A stretch of 40,429 bases of DNA from Candidatus Uhrbacteria bacterium. Lineage in GTDB: Bacteria; Patescibacteriota; Patescibacteriia; UBA9934; GWF2-40-263. The stretch spans positions 1-40,429 of the forward strand of contig CAIMOJ010000029.1 in assembly GCA_903843045.1 (NCBI GenBank), read 5' to 3'. The position numbers were made by a program, and so were the translations under genes. The notes under the pieces were generated by a model. That model had not been told where the DNA came from. It ran no database searches and saw only the letters and a program-made list of their open reading frames with translations. Positions 8,053-16,194 of this stretch are shown here, in pieces; positions within the stretch are counted from its first letter, which is position 1; every line of letters starts with the position of its first letter.

Positions 8053-8724
8053 TTACAGGACGCAGAAGCGGACGCGGACGGTGTCGGAACCGGGACCGTC
8101 GCCGGTTAGCTTGTCGATGAACACCTCGTTTGTCCAGGCTGCCCGCAGATCCGTCAGTATCTTCCGCAATTTCCTGACGTTCTGGTAGCCGAGCGAAACT
8201 TCCTGATCTTCAACGTAACGTCCGTTCTTTGGGAACCGTTGCCAGGTCCAGTGCTTCTCTACAAGCTGCGACAGGATCTGGTGTGCCTCGAGGATCGGGC
8301 GCGCCGATTGGGGTGCGCTTTTGGTGAGCCGATCGATCCACCTCGCTTCCGTCTCAATCCGGAAGCTCTCGAGGAGACCGGCACGGACGTGGAGCAGCAT
8401 CACCTCGGAACGACCGACGACGGTTGCGGGCCGCCCGAACTTGAATTCCCCGATGTGATCGCGCGTCCATCCGGTGTCGAGCGTCCGATTCGGTTCCATG
8501 CGCCGAGACGACGTTCCGTCCTCCTTCGACTGGGCGACCATCGCGCGAAGGAACCACGGCGCCTCGGGGATTGCGAAGATACCCGTCTCCATGAGCAATC
8601 GGGTCAGCGTGTCGACCGTGCCGGTGAGGCTGTCCGAGGGCGTCAGATACCGTTCGTCGACCGTGTCGAAGAGACGAAACTTGGTCTGCTTGCCCGTTTT
8701 CCAGGCGTGTACGAGAATGGCCAT
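8053..8724 (-). CDS. Orphan protein, 223 residues
   Basis: The ATG at 8724 follows CAAGGAG and is preferred over the longer frame to 8856, which overlaps the upstream small gene. The protein is soluble, with no signal peptide, and is mixed alpha/beta by eye, with Trp- and Arg-rich stretches near the C-terminus. I recognise no domain. It lies 40 nt downstream of the small membrane protein gene (8765-8974) and probably shares its promoter. Its TAA stop sits in the loop of the terminator hairpin, whose left arm encodes the last residues. Confidence 0.75.
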   Translation of the reverse strand: MAILVHAWKTGKQTKFRLFDTVDERYLTPSDSLTGTVDTLTRLLMETGIFAIPEAPWFLRAMVAQSKEDGTSSRRMEPNRTLDTGWTRDHIGEFKFGRPATVVGRSEVMLLHVRAGLLESFRIETEARWIDRLTKSAPQSARPILEAHQILSQLVEKHWTWQRFPKNGRYVEDQEVSLGYQNVRKLRKILTDLRAAWTNEVFIDKLTGDGPGSDTVRVRFCVL

Positions 8725-8764
8725 GATGTCTCCTTGCGTGTTGTGGTCGTGGGGACGAAGAGGG

Positions 8765-8974
8765 CTACCTCGTCTCCTTGCTGAATTCGTCGTAACAGAC
8801 AATCTGGACGAACCCGAGAACGACGATGCAGATGAACCAGACGCATGCTCCGTCATTGCCGCCGTTCTCCGCGACGATCCAGCCCATGCGGTAGAAGAAC
8901 CACGTAAGCGCGACGCCCCATACCGTCGGAAGGAGAGTCAGGAAGAACAGAAGGATCAGTCGAAAGAGTTTCAC
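8765..8974 (-). CDS. Small two-helix membrane protein
   Basis: A 69-residue protein starting at GTG (8974), with AAGGAG four bases upstream. Two hydrophobic helices at about residues 4-25 and 43-61 flank a short loop with acidic and polar residues (AENGGNDGA). The frame is open upstream to 9256, but that part has the Pro/Thr/Ser-rich composition of an antisense shadow and would skip the promoter at 9014-9042. No family is recognised. It is the first gene of a two-gene unit with 8053-8724. Confidence 0.65.
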   Translation of the reverse strand: MKLFRLILLFFLTLLPTVWGVALTWFFYRMGWIVAENGGNDGACVWFICIVVLGFVQIVCYDEFSKETR

Positions 8975-9013
8975 TTTGCTCCTTGTTTCGTCGCAACAAG
9001 CGGACGATGCGAA

Positions 9014-9042
9014 AGAATACCAGCAATTCGACCGATCGTCAA
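9014..9042 (-). promoter_or_regulatory. Promoter of the 8974-8053 unit
   Basis: TTGACG (9037-9042), 17 bp, TATTCT (9014-9019) on the minus strand. Confidence 0.7.
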
Positions 9043-9065
9043 GCGTCGGCGGTCCGTGTCGCCGA

Positions 9066-9092
9066 ACAAAAAGATCCCCGTTTCGAGGATCA
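9066..9092 (-). terminator. Terminator overlapping the 9090 stop codon
   Basis: GATCC/GGATC stem followed by five T; the TGA stop (9090-9092) lies at the base of the stem. The sequence is nearly identical to the terminator at 9761-9785. Confidence 0.75.
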
Positions 9093-9653
9093 GGACTCGG
9101 TTGCGTTGGCGTTGGCGACGTGCTCGAGGATGGCCTGTTCGACGTGGTCGCGGAGGACGGCGTCGGCCCATTGCCAGTAGGGGAAGTCGCGGTCGTTGCC
9201 GGTGATGATGAGGCGGGCGCATCCGTTGTCGTAAGCGATGCGCGGTTCCGTGACAAGGACGCATCCCTTGGAGACGTGGGCTGGCGGCTCGGTTTCCACG
9301 AACGAGCGCTCGGGGAACGCGTAGAGCAGGTTGCCCGCCTGGCGTGAGACGCACTTGGTGATCATCGCGATCGGGTACTGTTGCGCGATGCGGGTGTTCA
9401 CGAACGACATCATCGCGAGCGCGCTGGCGAGCTGGTCGCGGATGAAGTCGGACAGCCGTTCCGGATCCATCCGGCCCTCCTCTACGACCGTCCCGTCAAG
9501 CGTCCCGATTGCGACGCAACGTTCCGAGTAGAGGGTAACCGTGGCGGCGTGCTGCCAGAGAAAGAACAGGTACGCGTCGGATGGCGGATCGCACACCGGC
9601 ACCGCGCTTCCGTTGGAATCGCGGCGATAGCCTACCGTAAGGATCATGCCCAT
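9090..9653 (-). CDS. Orphan protein, tandem paralogue A
   Basis: 187 residues, homologous along its whole length to the gene just upstream (9783-10349). Shared phrases are the N-terminal LT(V/I)G(Y/F)RR, VCDP, EGRM, VSRQAG/VASQAG, FVETE.P and the C-terminal WQWADA. No signal peptide, membrane helix or known motif is visible, so the function is unknown. A promoter-like TTTACT-17-TATGTT lies at about 9724-9752, giving it its own transcript. Its terminator is nearly the same as that of the paralogue. Confidence 0.75.
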   Translation of the reverse strand: MGMILTVGYRRDSNGSAVPVCDPPSDAYLFFLWQHAATVTLYSERCVAIGTLDGTVVEEGRMDPERLSDFIRDQLASALAMMSFVNTRIAQQYPIAMITKCVSRQAGNLLYAFPERSFVETEPPAHVSKGCVLVTEPRIAYDNGCARLIITGNDRDFPYWQWADAVLRDHVEQAILEHVANANATES

Positions 9654-9760
9654 GACTTCTCCCTTGGTTGGTTGTTCGTTGCGTCGTCTGGACTTGCCCG
9701 CGAGGTGGGCGTGGGTGAAACATACGCGAAACGATGGCGAAAGTAAACGGCCGCAGAATC

Positions 9761-9785
9761 AAAAAGATCCCCGTTGCGAGGATCA
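9761..9785 (-). terminator. Terminator overlapping the 9783 stop codon
   Basis: Same GATCC/GGATC stem and five-T tract as at 9066-9092, with the TGA stop at the stem base. The duplication appears to have included it. Confidence 0.75.
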
Positions 9786-10349
9786 GGACTCGGGCGCGGA
9801 CGACGTTTGGACGACGCGCTGGAGGATGGCGTCCTGGACGATGTCGCAGATCTGGGCGTCGGCCCACTGCCAGAGCGGCATGGTGTGCGGGTTGCCGGTG
9901 ATGACGACGCGGACGCGGGACCCGTCATACGTGATCCGCGGGTTCTCGAGCAGGACGGAATGTTCGGTGGTGAAGCGCGGCGCCTCCGTTTCGACGAACT
10001 GCCGGTCGAGGCAATAGAGGAGTCGCGTACCCGCCTGCGACGCGACAAAGTTCGCGATGATCGCGGCGGGATACTTTTCCTCGAGCGTCTGGCGGATGCC
10101 TTTCATGACGAGCAGCATGTCCGTTGCCATTGGCAGGAGCGAGCAGGCGAGCAGGTTCGGTTCCATGCGGCCCTCGATCGTCAGCTTGCCGTCGATCGTT
10201 CCCACGACGACGAATCTTGGCGCATAGAGCGTCACGAGCGAGGATCGTTCCCAAAGGAACCGAAGGATCTCGGGAATTTGGGGGTCGCACACGGGCTCGG
10301 CGCTCCCGTCCGGAAGGCGGCGGAATCCGATGGTGAGGTCAGGGGGCAT
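9783..10349 (-). CDS. Orphan protein, tandem paralogue B
   Basis: 188 residues starting with ATG at 10349 (GGAG about nine bases upstream). It is the paralogue of 9090-9653; the pair share an estimated third or more of their residues with very few gaps. The conserved aromatic WQWADA block and FVETE segment may mark a functional site, but no known family is recognised. The fact that each copy has its own leader and terminator suggests they are regulated separately. Confidence 0.75.
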   Translation of the reverse strand: MPPDLTIGFRRLPDGSAEPVCDPQIPEILRFLWERSSLVTLYAPRFVVVGTIDGKLTIEGRMEPNLLACSLLPMATDMLLVMKGIRQTLEEKYPAAIIANFVASQAGTRLLYCLDRQFVETEAPRFTTEHSVLLENPRITYDGSRVRVVITGNPHTMPLWQWADAQICDIVQDAILQRVVQTSSAPES

Positions 10350-10403
10350 GTTCCATTCTCCGTACGCAGGACGCTATCAGAAATCCGCGCGCCTGTCCAG
10401 ACC

Positions 10404-10434
10404 AAAACCGCCGGCATGCGTGCCGGCGGTTTGC
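10404..10434 (-). terminator. Terminator after the NAGPA gene
   Basis: Perfect AAACCGCCGGC/GCCGGCGGTTT hairpin with a short loop, 15 nt past the stop of 10449-11684. Confidence 0.75.
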
Positions 10435-10448
10435 AGCTTCCGAATGGT

Positions 10449-11684
10449 TTATCGGTGCCGGAAGACGATCGCGTTCGGCAGTGTCCGGCTCGGCCCGTAC
10501 TCGTACGACCCGTCGAAGTACAGTGCGCTCGTCGCGCCCCCGTCGAGGTTCATGGCGTCGTCCGCGCCGACCGCCTCGTCGAAGATCGACGCGAGGTCGG
10601 TGACGGACGCGCTGTGGGCGATGACGAGGTAAAAGTTCTCGTCGTCGAATCCGATCCCGCCGCGCGACGCCTTCGTGCTCTGCGACGCGTTGACGATCTC
10701 GCTTCCGACGACGTTCGCGCCGTTCTCGACGAGCGACGGGTAGTTCGCGATCGCTGCCTGGAGCTGTTCGCCGGTGCGCGACTCGTAGTCCCGCACGGAC
10801 GTTCCGAGTTCCGAGGCTCGGTGGAAGTACGCGACCGTTCCGTCCTTCGTCGTTACAAGCATCGGTCCGGATTGGTACGGGAGATCGAACTCGTTGAGCA
10901 TCGCGGTTGCCGCCGTGTTGTAGACCGCGAGGTCGAACGATCCCGTTTGTCCCGCGCAACCGGCGTAGTCGGCCGGGCAGAAGTACGTCCCGTGGATTCC
11001 GATCGTCGCGTCATTCTCGGCGACGAAGTCCGCGAGCGTCTTCGTGGCGCATCCGTTCTCGCAGTCGTCCGTCTCCGCCGTGTCGGTGATCATCTCGTAT
11101 TTCGCGCGCGGAACCGTCACGAGGTCGATCGTGAACGTCCCGCGGCTCGTCGCGACGGTCTTTTCGACGTGCGTCGCGTCGGAGGAAACGTTTGGCACGG
11201 ACGTCGTCGGCAGAATTCCCGCGACGGGAATCGTCGCCAGGTTCGCGTCGGAGATTCCGAGCCCGAGCGCGGACATGGCCGCGAGCGCGTCGGACGGACG
11301 ACCGAGGTACGTCCGCTCGAGCGTCTTCGGATACACGTACCACGCCTCGCCGTGCGATTCGACCTGGAGGAGGATTCGACCGGACAGCCTTGTCTTCAGA
11401 GAGGCGTCTCCTTTCGATCCGCTGCCCGCCGTCGGAACGAGCGCCAGGTCCGCGTTCGAGATCCCAAGCCCAACGGATCTCATCACGCTCAGCGCGTCAT
11501 CCGGTCGTCCAAGCGAGTATCGGTTCAGCGACGTCGGATCCACGTACCACGCCTCGCCGTTCTGTTCCACCTGGAGCAGAATCATCCCCGCGGTTTGCGC
11601 CGCAAGCGACTGCGACGCCGAGCTTGGGAGCGGAAGGGCGAGCGAACAGAGTAGGATGAGCGCGAGAAGGCGTTGAATGCGCAT
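10449..11684 (-). CDS. Secreted NAGPA-domain (phosphodiester glycosidase-like) protein with two N-terminal repeats
   Basis: 411 residues with signal peptide MRIQRLLALILLCSLALPLP. Two copies of a repeat of about 55 residues follow (about 34-88 and 101-155), each with ILLQVE.GEAWYV and LGRP.DAL..M..LGLGIS. I know this repeat as common in surface proteins of Candidate Phyla Radiation bacteria. Residues from about 180 on form a phosphodiester-glycosidase (NAGPA) domain: IGIHGTYFC, SGPMLV, and the hallmark NLDGGATSALYFDG near the end. NAGPA proteins cleave N-acetylglucosamine phosphodiesters or act on exopolysaccharide in other organisms, so a role in cell-surface glycan remodelling outside the membrane is likely. 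It has its own promoter (11711-11739). Confidence 0.85.
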   Translation of the reverse strand: MRIQRLLALILLCSLALPLPSSASQSLAAQTAGMILLQVEQNGEAWYVDPTSLNRYSLGRPDDALSVMRSVGLGISNADLALVPTAGSGSKGDASLKTRLSGRILLQVESHGEAWYVYPKTLERTYLGRPSDALAAMSALGLGISDANLATIPVAGILPTTSVPNVSSDATHVEKTVATSRGTFTIDLVTVPRAKYEMITDTAETDDCENGCATKTLADFVAENDATIGIHGTYFCPADYAGCAGQTGSFDLAVYNTAATAMLNEFDLPYQSGPMLVTTKDGTVAYFHRASELGTSVRDYESRTGEQLQAAIANYPSLVENGANVVGSEIVNASQSTKASRGGIGFDDENFYLVIAHSASVTDLASIFDEAVGADDAMNLDGGATSALYFDGSYEYGPSRTLPNAIVFRHR

Positions 11685-11710
11685 AGGGCTATTGCGTGTG
11701 TAAGGGCGGA

Positions 11711-11739
11711 AGGATATCAGAAAATGACCCGATTGTCAA
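11711..11739 (-). promoter_or_regulatory. Promoter of the NAGPA gene
   Basis: TTGACA (11734-11739), 17 bp, TATCCT (11711-11716). The -35 lies just beyond the T-tract of the upstream gene's terminator (11745-11778). Confidence 0.75.
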
Positions 11740-11744
11740 TGATT

Positions 11745-11778
11745 ATAACAAAAAAAGACCTCGAGCGCGTCGAAGTCA
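11745..11778 (-). terminator. Terminator overlapping the 11776 stop codon
   Basis: GACCT/AGGTC stem with inner pairing, followed by seven T. The TGA at 11776-11778 abuts the left arm. Confidence 0.65.
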
Positions 11779-12867
11779 GGTCGTGGTCGGTTTCGCGGGG
11801 ATGATACCGAGGGCGCGGAGGTCGAACTCGCGGGGCTCGTGCTCGGTGTCGACGCGGATGCGGAGGGTGTGGCCGTCCGGTTCGAGCGACGTGGCGTTCG
11901 GCCGCAGGCGTCCCTTGCATAGCCAGGTGAAGTTCGCCCAGACGCCCTGGTTTGTCTCGTAGACGACGAAGGGGCTGCCTGAGTGGTTGGGCGTCCACCA
12001 GTTGTCCAGGTCCTCGACATACTTCTTCGTTCCAAGGAGGTGGAGGTCGCTCGCGAATCGCGTCCCGGTCGCGTAGGCGAGCTGTCCGCCGACGTTCGAC
12101 GGGCCGTGGATGCGCTGATCGTTCGCCAGCATGCTGTTTCCCTGCACGAGGATCATGGCGCCGTCCTTCGACAGGACCGCGACGTACGGAACGTCGTCGA
12201 CCACGATCGGCAGGGTGACGTGCTGTCCGGCGCAGACGTTTCCGGCTCCCCAAATGAACCGGTGTTCGATGTCCGTCCGCCCCCGGTATGCCGGCTCGCC
12301 GTCCGCGACGGTCAGGCCGTCCACCTCGTTGAACTGCTGTCCCTCGGTGGTGCCCATGACGATATGCCCGACGTACTCGCCGTTCCCCGCGCGGTAGTTC
12401 ACCGCGTAGCACGGCTCCTCGCCGGTGCTCTCGATGCGGGCGATTGACCTCGGCGGGTAGAGCTTGCCTACCGTTCCGTTCCAGCAGACGCGCTGCACGT
12501 TGGTCGCGGCCGTCCTCTCGACCCAGCACGGCTCCCCGCGGATGATGCGGATCGGCACGTTCGGGTCGAGGAGGAAGCCGTCGGCGGCGTGGAAAATCCG
12601 GGAGCCCCACACGAACGACCTCTCTCCCGCGACGCGGTACAGAAGGCGCCCCTCGGGTAGCGTCACGCCAAGTCCGCCAGGGCACACGGAACACAGCCGA
12701 AGCAGCTGCCGCACCATGTCGCCGTGCGTCGCGCGCTGGCTCAGCGCGGCGGTGATCTCCCCGAGCAGATGCACGGGAAAGGATCGGTCGCCAGATCCGA
12801 GAAGCTCGCGGATGAGCGCGATCGTTTCTTCGGCATCCTCGGGATTCTCGATGAATGTTCGTTCCAT
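11776..12867 (-). CDS. Orphan protein, 363 residues
   Basis: ATG at 12867, AAGGAG eight bases upstream and a good promoter (12900-12928). The protein has no signal peptide or transmembrane helix and seems soluble, with a helical N-terminal 60 residues followed by a long beta-rich region. Two related segments may be an internal repeat: FVWGSRIFHAADGFLLDPNV near 90 and FIWGAGNVCAGQHVTLP near 215. No catalytic motif is visible and I recognise no family. Confidence 0.75.
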   Translation of the reverse strand: MERTFIENPEDAEETIALIRELLGSGDRSFPVHLLGEITAALSQRATHGDMVRQLLRLCSVCPGGLGVTLPEGRLLYRVAGERSFVWGSRIFHAADGFLLDPNVPIRIIRGEPCWVERTAATNVQRVCWNGTVGKLYPPRSIARIESTGEEPCYAVNYRAGNGEYVGHIVMGTTEGQQFNEVDGLTVADGEPAYRGRTDIEHRFIWGAGNVCAGQHVTLPIVVDDVPYVAVLSKDGAMILVQGNSMLANDQRIHGPSNVGGQLAYATGTRFASDLHLLGTKKYVEDLDNWWTPNHSGSPFVVYETNQGVWANFTWLCKGRLRPNATSLEPDGHTLRIRVDTEHEPREFDLRALGIIPAKPTTT

Positions 12868-12899
12868 GGTCCACTCCTTCGTTGTTGCAGTGGATCGTG

Positions 12900-12928
12900 A
12901 GTATGCGGGAATGTGGCCGTTTTGTCAA
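12900..12928 (-). promoter_or_regulatory. Promoter of the 12867 gene
   Basis: TTGACA (12923-12928), 17 bp, CATACT (12900-12905). The leader carries the same 18-nt block (12870-12887) as the leader of the IMPase gene. Confidence 0.7.
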
Positions 12929-12940
12929 TGAATCCAAAGA

Positions 12941-12962
12941 AAAAATCCCCGACGGGGATCAG
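12941..12962 (-). terminator. Terminator overlapping the 12959 stop codon
   Basis: ATCCCCG/CGGGGAT with a minimal loop followed by six T; the TGA stop at 12959-12961 overlaps the stem base. Confidence 0.75.
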
Positions 12963-13489
12963 CAGGGAAGCTCGCTTGCGCGGCCGACCGTCTTCGGTCG
13001 AACGTCCGCGAAGGCGATTCCGTGGGCGGCGGCGACCTGGGAGAAGACTCGGCGCCAGGCGCAGTCGATCTCGGCGGGCATGGCAACGACGGGGCAGGCG
13101 TCGGAGGCGGCCGCGAGCTTGGCGGCGAGTTCCGTGGCGACCGCGGGCGTCAGGCCGGACGGGTAGACGATGGCGTACTCGGTCCTGTCCTCTTCGACGG
13201 GATCCGTCGGAACAGAAAGGAGCATCTCCGCGATCATCGGGTCGTTCGCGCGAATGGAGTCGACGAGCTTCCGCGTGGGGGTCATGAGCGACTTCGGCCC
13301 GTCTTCCCGCCCCTCGGTGCAGAACCCGATCAGGTCTCCTCGGACGCGCAGGCGGTCGGTACCCTCGAGAAACTCCGAGAGGAGCGCCCGGTAGAAGAAG
13401 AGCGTGGTGTGCCCGATCGGCACCCCCTCCGGCAGGCCGCGCAGAGAGTTGTTTTCCTGTACTTCGAACAGGTGCAGTAGCGTGAGCAT
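12959..13489 (-). CDS. Orphan protein, 176 residues
   Basis: ATG at 13489 with GGAGG five bases upstream. The protein is soluble, mixed alpha/beta, with a leucine-rich N-terminus (MLTLLHLFEVQ) too polar to be a signal peptide. No motif is recognised. It is divergent from trmD, with only 58 nt between the start codons. Confidence 0.7.
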   Translation of the reverse strand: MLTLLHLFEVQENNSLRGLPEGVPIGHTTLFFYRALLSEFLEGTDRLRVRGDLIGFCTEGREDGPKSLMTPTRKLVDSIRANDPMIAEMLLSVPTDPVEEDRTEYAIVYPSGLTPAVATELAAKLAAASDACPVVAMPAEIDCAWRRVFSQVAAAHGIAFADVRPKTVGRASELPC

Positions 13490-13547
13490 GAAAACCTCCG
13501 GCCTAACCCTAGCAAGTTTACCTGTTTTCGTCTAGGATAGGACCGAT

Positions 13548-14222
13548 ATGCCAAAGCAACGCCTTCGCCGCTACGACGTTCTCACTATCTTTCCCGCGAT
13601 GATTTCCGCGTACGCGCAGGAGTCCATCTTGGGGCGCGCGCAGGAGAAGAAGCTGATCGCGATTGCCGGGCATGATCTGCGCGATTGGGCGGAGGACAAG
13701 CATCGGCGGGTGGACGACACGCCGTATGGGGGCGGGCCGGGGATGGTGATGAAGGTCGACGTGATGGATAGGGCGGTTGGGCGCATTCGGCGCATGGGGC
13801 GCATTGGGAAAAAGACGCGGGTCATCGTTACCTCCGCGTCCGGAAAGAAGTTCACACAGGCGGACGCGGTTCGGCTGGCAGAGTACGATCAGATCATCTT
13901 TCTCTGCGGACGCTACGAGGGAATCGACGCGCGGGTCGAGGAGAACATTGCGGACGAGGCGTTCTCGGTCGGGGACTATGTCCTTACCGGCGGCGAGCTG
14001 CCGGCGCTTACGATGATCGACGCGGTCGCGCGAAACGTTCCCGGCGTGCTCGGCGCCAAGGAGTCGCTCGCCGAGGAGTCGCATACCGAGGAAGGAGTGC
14101 TCGAGTATCCGCAGTACACGAAGCCGGCGGTTTATAAGAAGTGGGAGGTGCCGGAGGTGCTGATGTCGGGCGACCATAAGAAGATCGCGGAGTGGCGGAA
14201 GGGAAAATCGAGGAAGGCATAA
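13548..14222 (+). CDS. trmD: tRNA (guanine37-N1)-methyltransferase TrmD
   Basis: Methylates G37 of tRNAs that read CNN codons, using S-adenosylmethionine; cytoplasmic dimer with a SPOUT knot fold. 224 residues, slightly short for the family. DDTPYGGGPGM (56-66), GRYEGIDAR (121-129) and the knot segment SVGDYVLTGGELPAL (140-154) are all present, as is the C-terminal YTKP segment. In most bacteria trmD follows rpsP and rimM; here it is alone and rpsP is about 9.5 kb away on the other strand. A -10-like TAGGAT lies at 13533-13538, which would leave a leader of only a few bases. Confidence 0.95.
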   Translation: MPKQRLRRYDVLTIFPAMISAYAQESILGRAQEKKLIAIAGHDLRDWAEDKHRRVDDTPYGGGPGMVMKVDVMDRAVGRIRRMGRIGKKTRVIVTSASGKKFTQADAVRLAEYDQIIFLCGRYEGIDARVEENIADEAFSVGDYVLTGGELPALTMIDAVARNVPGVLGAKESLAEESHTEEGVLEYPQYTKPAVYKKWEVPEVLMSGDHKKIAEWRKGKSRKA

Positions 14223-14225
14223 AAA

Positions 14226-14251
14226 AAGAGCGACCAGATCGGTCGCTTTTG
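14226..14251. terminator. Bidirectional terminator after trmD
   Basis: AAAGAGCGACC/GGTCGCTTTT hairpin placed between the convergent trmD and 14254-15258 genes. Confidence 0.75.
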
Positions 14252-14253
14252 TG

Positions 14254-15258
14254 TTATCGCAACAGTTCTTTGCTTGCGCCGTTCGTCTCGTAGAACTTCT
14301 GGAAGAACTCCACGCGGTGGCCCAGTTCCTGTTCCTCCGTCAGCCCGTAGCGCTTGCTTTGGACGCTGACGTTTTCCATGTTGACATCCACCGTGAGTTG
14401 CGAGAGCAGCGTGCCCATGCTCACCGTGTCAAGCTCGCCGAACATGGACGTGACGGCGTCCTGGTCGCCCGGCGTGGCGTTGAACACCATGGCCTCGGGA
14501 TGTCCGCCCTGGGAGACGGCGAAGGCCTCGCGTCGCGCGCGGCTTGCCGTGACCAGATCCTTCCACTTGCCGCCGGTGTACTCGGTCAGGACTTGGAAGA
14601 CGGCCGCGTGCGCGTTGCCTTCCCCAAGCAGCCAGACTGGATCGGGGTAGTTGCTCGGCGGCTCGTGATTCACCAGGCAGTCGGTGGCATGCGACAGCTC
14701 GTGAGCGAGCAGGATGCCCTGGAGGAACGCGGTCAAGTCGATCTTCCGCAGGATCATCGCGGGAGGCTGGCAGCTGAACTGGGCCGCGACGTGAGCGAGG
14801 TTGTCCTCAAGGCCCGCGAGCTTGGCCGGATTGGCGATCACCAGGAACCACATCGGAGTCGTCGGGGTCGTGGCGTACTGCATCCGCTCGGCGTCCACTC
14901 GGATGGCGGGAAGGCCGTACGCGTCGTAGAACGCCAGAAGCTCCGCGGCCTTCTTGCTCTTCTTCGCGATCTCTACGAGGCTCGCGTGCGCCGCCGAGAT
15001 GATGGCCAGCTGGTCGTCGGGGATCCTGAGGGATCCGTCGGAAGACGCGGCGGCGGTCGGGACAGTCGTCGCGGTCGGCGACGGCGCGACGGGAATCGTC
15101 TCGGCCGCTTGTTCTGGCGTCGCGTTGTCTCGGTACCGACCGTACCCGATGACGGTCGTGACGACGATGAGGATGATCGCGATCGGAATCGCGTACCAGT
15201 GGTCTCGGAGCCAATCGACGGCGTCCGGCTTGAAAGGATCGCGGGTTGCGTTGCCCAT
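14254..15258 (-). CDS. Membrane-anchored HExxH protein (putative metallopeptidase)
   Basis: 334 residues from the ATG at 15258, which has GGAG six bases upstream and makes a better start than 15282. One transmembrane helix (about 20-38) follows a short cytoplasmic stretch; a Thr/Pro/Ala-rich linker (about 45-75) leads to a large outer domain. That domain contains LAHELSHATDC, an HExxH zinc-peptidase motif, and a downstream GEGNAH segment that might supply a third ligand. I cannot assign a peptidase family, so activity is inferred from the motif alone. Promoter at 15306-15334. Confidence 0.75.
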   Translation of the reverse strand: MGNATRDPFKPDAVDWLRDHWYAIPIAIILIVVTTVIGYGRYRDNATPEQAAETIPVAPSPTATTVPTAAASSDGSLRIPDDQLAIISAAHASLVEIAKKSKKAAELLAFYDAYGLPAIRVDAERMQYATTPTTPMWFLVIANPAKLAGLEDNLAHVAAQFSCQPPAMILRKIDLTAFLQGILLAHELSHATDCLVNHEPPSNYPDPVWLLGEGNAHAAVFQVLTEYTGGKWKDLVTASRARREAFAVSQGGHPEAMVFNATPGDQDAVTSMFGELDTVSMGTLLSQLTVDVNMENVSVQSKRYGLTEEQELGHRVEFFQKFYETNGASKELLR

Positions 15259-15305
15259 GGAAAGCTCCGTTTCTCTCCCCACCGGAATGGCAGGAGCGAG
15301 CGGGG

Positions 15306-15334
15306 ACGGTACCGTGAAACGGAGAGACTGTCAA
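15306..15334 (-). promoter_or_regulatory. Promoter of the HExxH protein gene
   Basis: TTGACA (15329-15334), 17 bp, TACCGT (15306-15311) on the minus strand. Confidence 0.7.
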
Positions 15335-15344
15335 TAGTTTTCCC

Positions 15345-15373
15345 AAAAAAAATCAGCAACCAGGCTGGTTGCC
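15345..15373 (-). terminator. Terminator hairpin encoded by the last codons of 15353-16087
   Basis: GGCAACCAG/CTGGTTGC is wholly within the coding sequence (it encodes the final Gly-Asn-Gln-Pro-Gly-Cys). The TGA stop follows directly, then eight T. Confidence 0.75.
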
Positions 15374-16087
15374 ACGAGGGAGCGGGGAGAGGCCGAGGGA
15401 CGCGCCGATCGTCTCGACTTCGAGGGGCGACAGGGACGCGTCGATTCCGTGGTGCTCATACGACTCGATTCCGAGCGGAGAGACGCGCCAGTTCCGGGTC
15501 TTGGATCGGACGTCGCGGCGGAGGGTTTCCATCAGTCGCTCGCTGGCCAGCTTGTAGCGGAGCGCGATGAAGAACCGCGCGTCGTTCTGGTTCGCGCATA
15601 CGACCGCGCTCGACAGCTCGGGCGGGAGGGCGTCGCCGTACCAGGTCTCGGCCAGGCGGTGGTTGGCCAGGAGGCGGAAGCGCCGCGTCCATTGGGGCGT
15701 GTTCTTGGACGGATCCCTCGGGGCCGGGACCGGCGGCGCGGAAGGCATTGGCGTCGGCTCCTCGACGATGTTTGCGCCGGTTTCCCGGATCATGACGGTA
15801 AGACCGCCAAGCGACAGCGCTTCGGGCTCGTATCCGGCAAGGAAGCAGTCCCTCCAGTCGTGCGGCTGAAGGACGACTCGGAACAGATCCTCAGGGAGGA
15901 CCATCAGGTATCGCGCCCGTATGAGTTCGCGCAGCGCCGGGTACACGAGGGCCGGGCGAAAGAAGTGTCCAGTGATCCGCCGGAGCAGCGGCTCCGAAAC
16001 GATCCCCCTCGTCCCCGTCATGACCGACGCCTCGTCCGCCGCCCGCAGCAGCGCCATCTGCACCTTGGTCAGCTTGATGCGATCCAT
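15353..16087 (-). CDS. Orphan protein with a winged-helix-like N-terminus
   Basis: 244 residues, ATG at 16087 with GGAG upstream. Residues 5-70 have the helix pattern of a winged-helix domain (KVQMALLRAADEAS, PLLRRITG, ALVYPALRELIRARYLMVLP), though no specific family is clear. A proline-rich linker (PTPMPSAPPVPAPRDP, about 111-126) separates it from a helical C-terminal domain. The layout resembles that of 22246-23274. It may be a DNA-binding regulator, which is inference only. It shares a divergent promoter region with upp. Confidence 0.7.
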   Translation of the reverse strand: MDRIKLTKVQMALLRAADEASVMTGTRGIVSEPLLRRITGHFFRPALVYPALRELIRARYLMVLPEDLFRVVLQPHDWRDCFLAGYEPEALSLGGLTVMIRETGANIVEEPTPMPSAPPVPAPRDPSKNTPQWTRRFRLLANHRLAETWYGDALPPELSSAVVCANQNDARFFIALRYKLASERLMETLRRDVRSKTRNWRVSPLGIESYEHHGIDASLSPLEVETIGASLGLSPLPRGNQPGC

Positions 16088-16105
16088 GGGTATTCTCCGA
16101 CCCAG

Positions 16106-16171
16106 AGAGTGCCAAGAAAATGCTATATTGTCAAGGAATCGTTGACAATTCTTACGATCGTCGACTACACT
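16106..16171. promoter_or_regulatory. Divergent promoters of the 16087 gene and upp
   Basis: Minus strand: TTGACA (16129-16134), 17 bp, CACTCT (16106-16111). Plus strand: TTGACA (16142-16147), 18 bp, TACACT (16166-16171). The two -35 boxes are only 7 bp apart, so the polymerases should compete. Confidence 0.75.
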
Positions 16172-16194
16172 TCCGCCGAGACACAGGAGTTCTC

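Noticed and set aside
9774-11654. A 626-codon open frame on the plus strand
   Set aside because: It is the reverse-strand shadow of the tandem paralogue and NAGPA genes; no domain, Shine-Dalgarno or promoter supports it.
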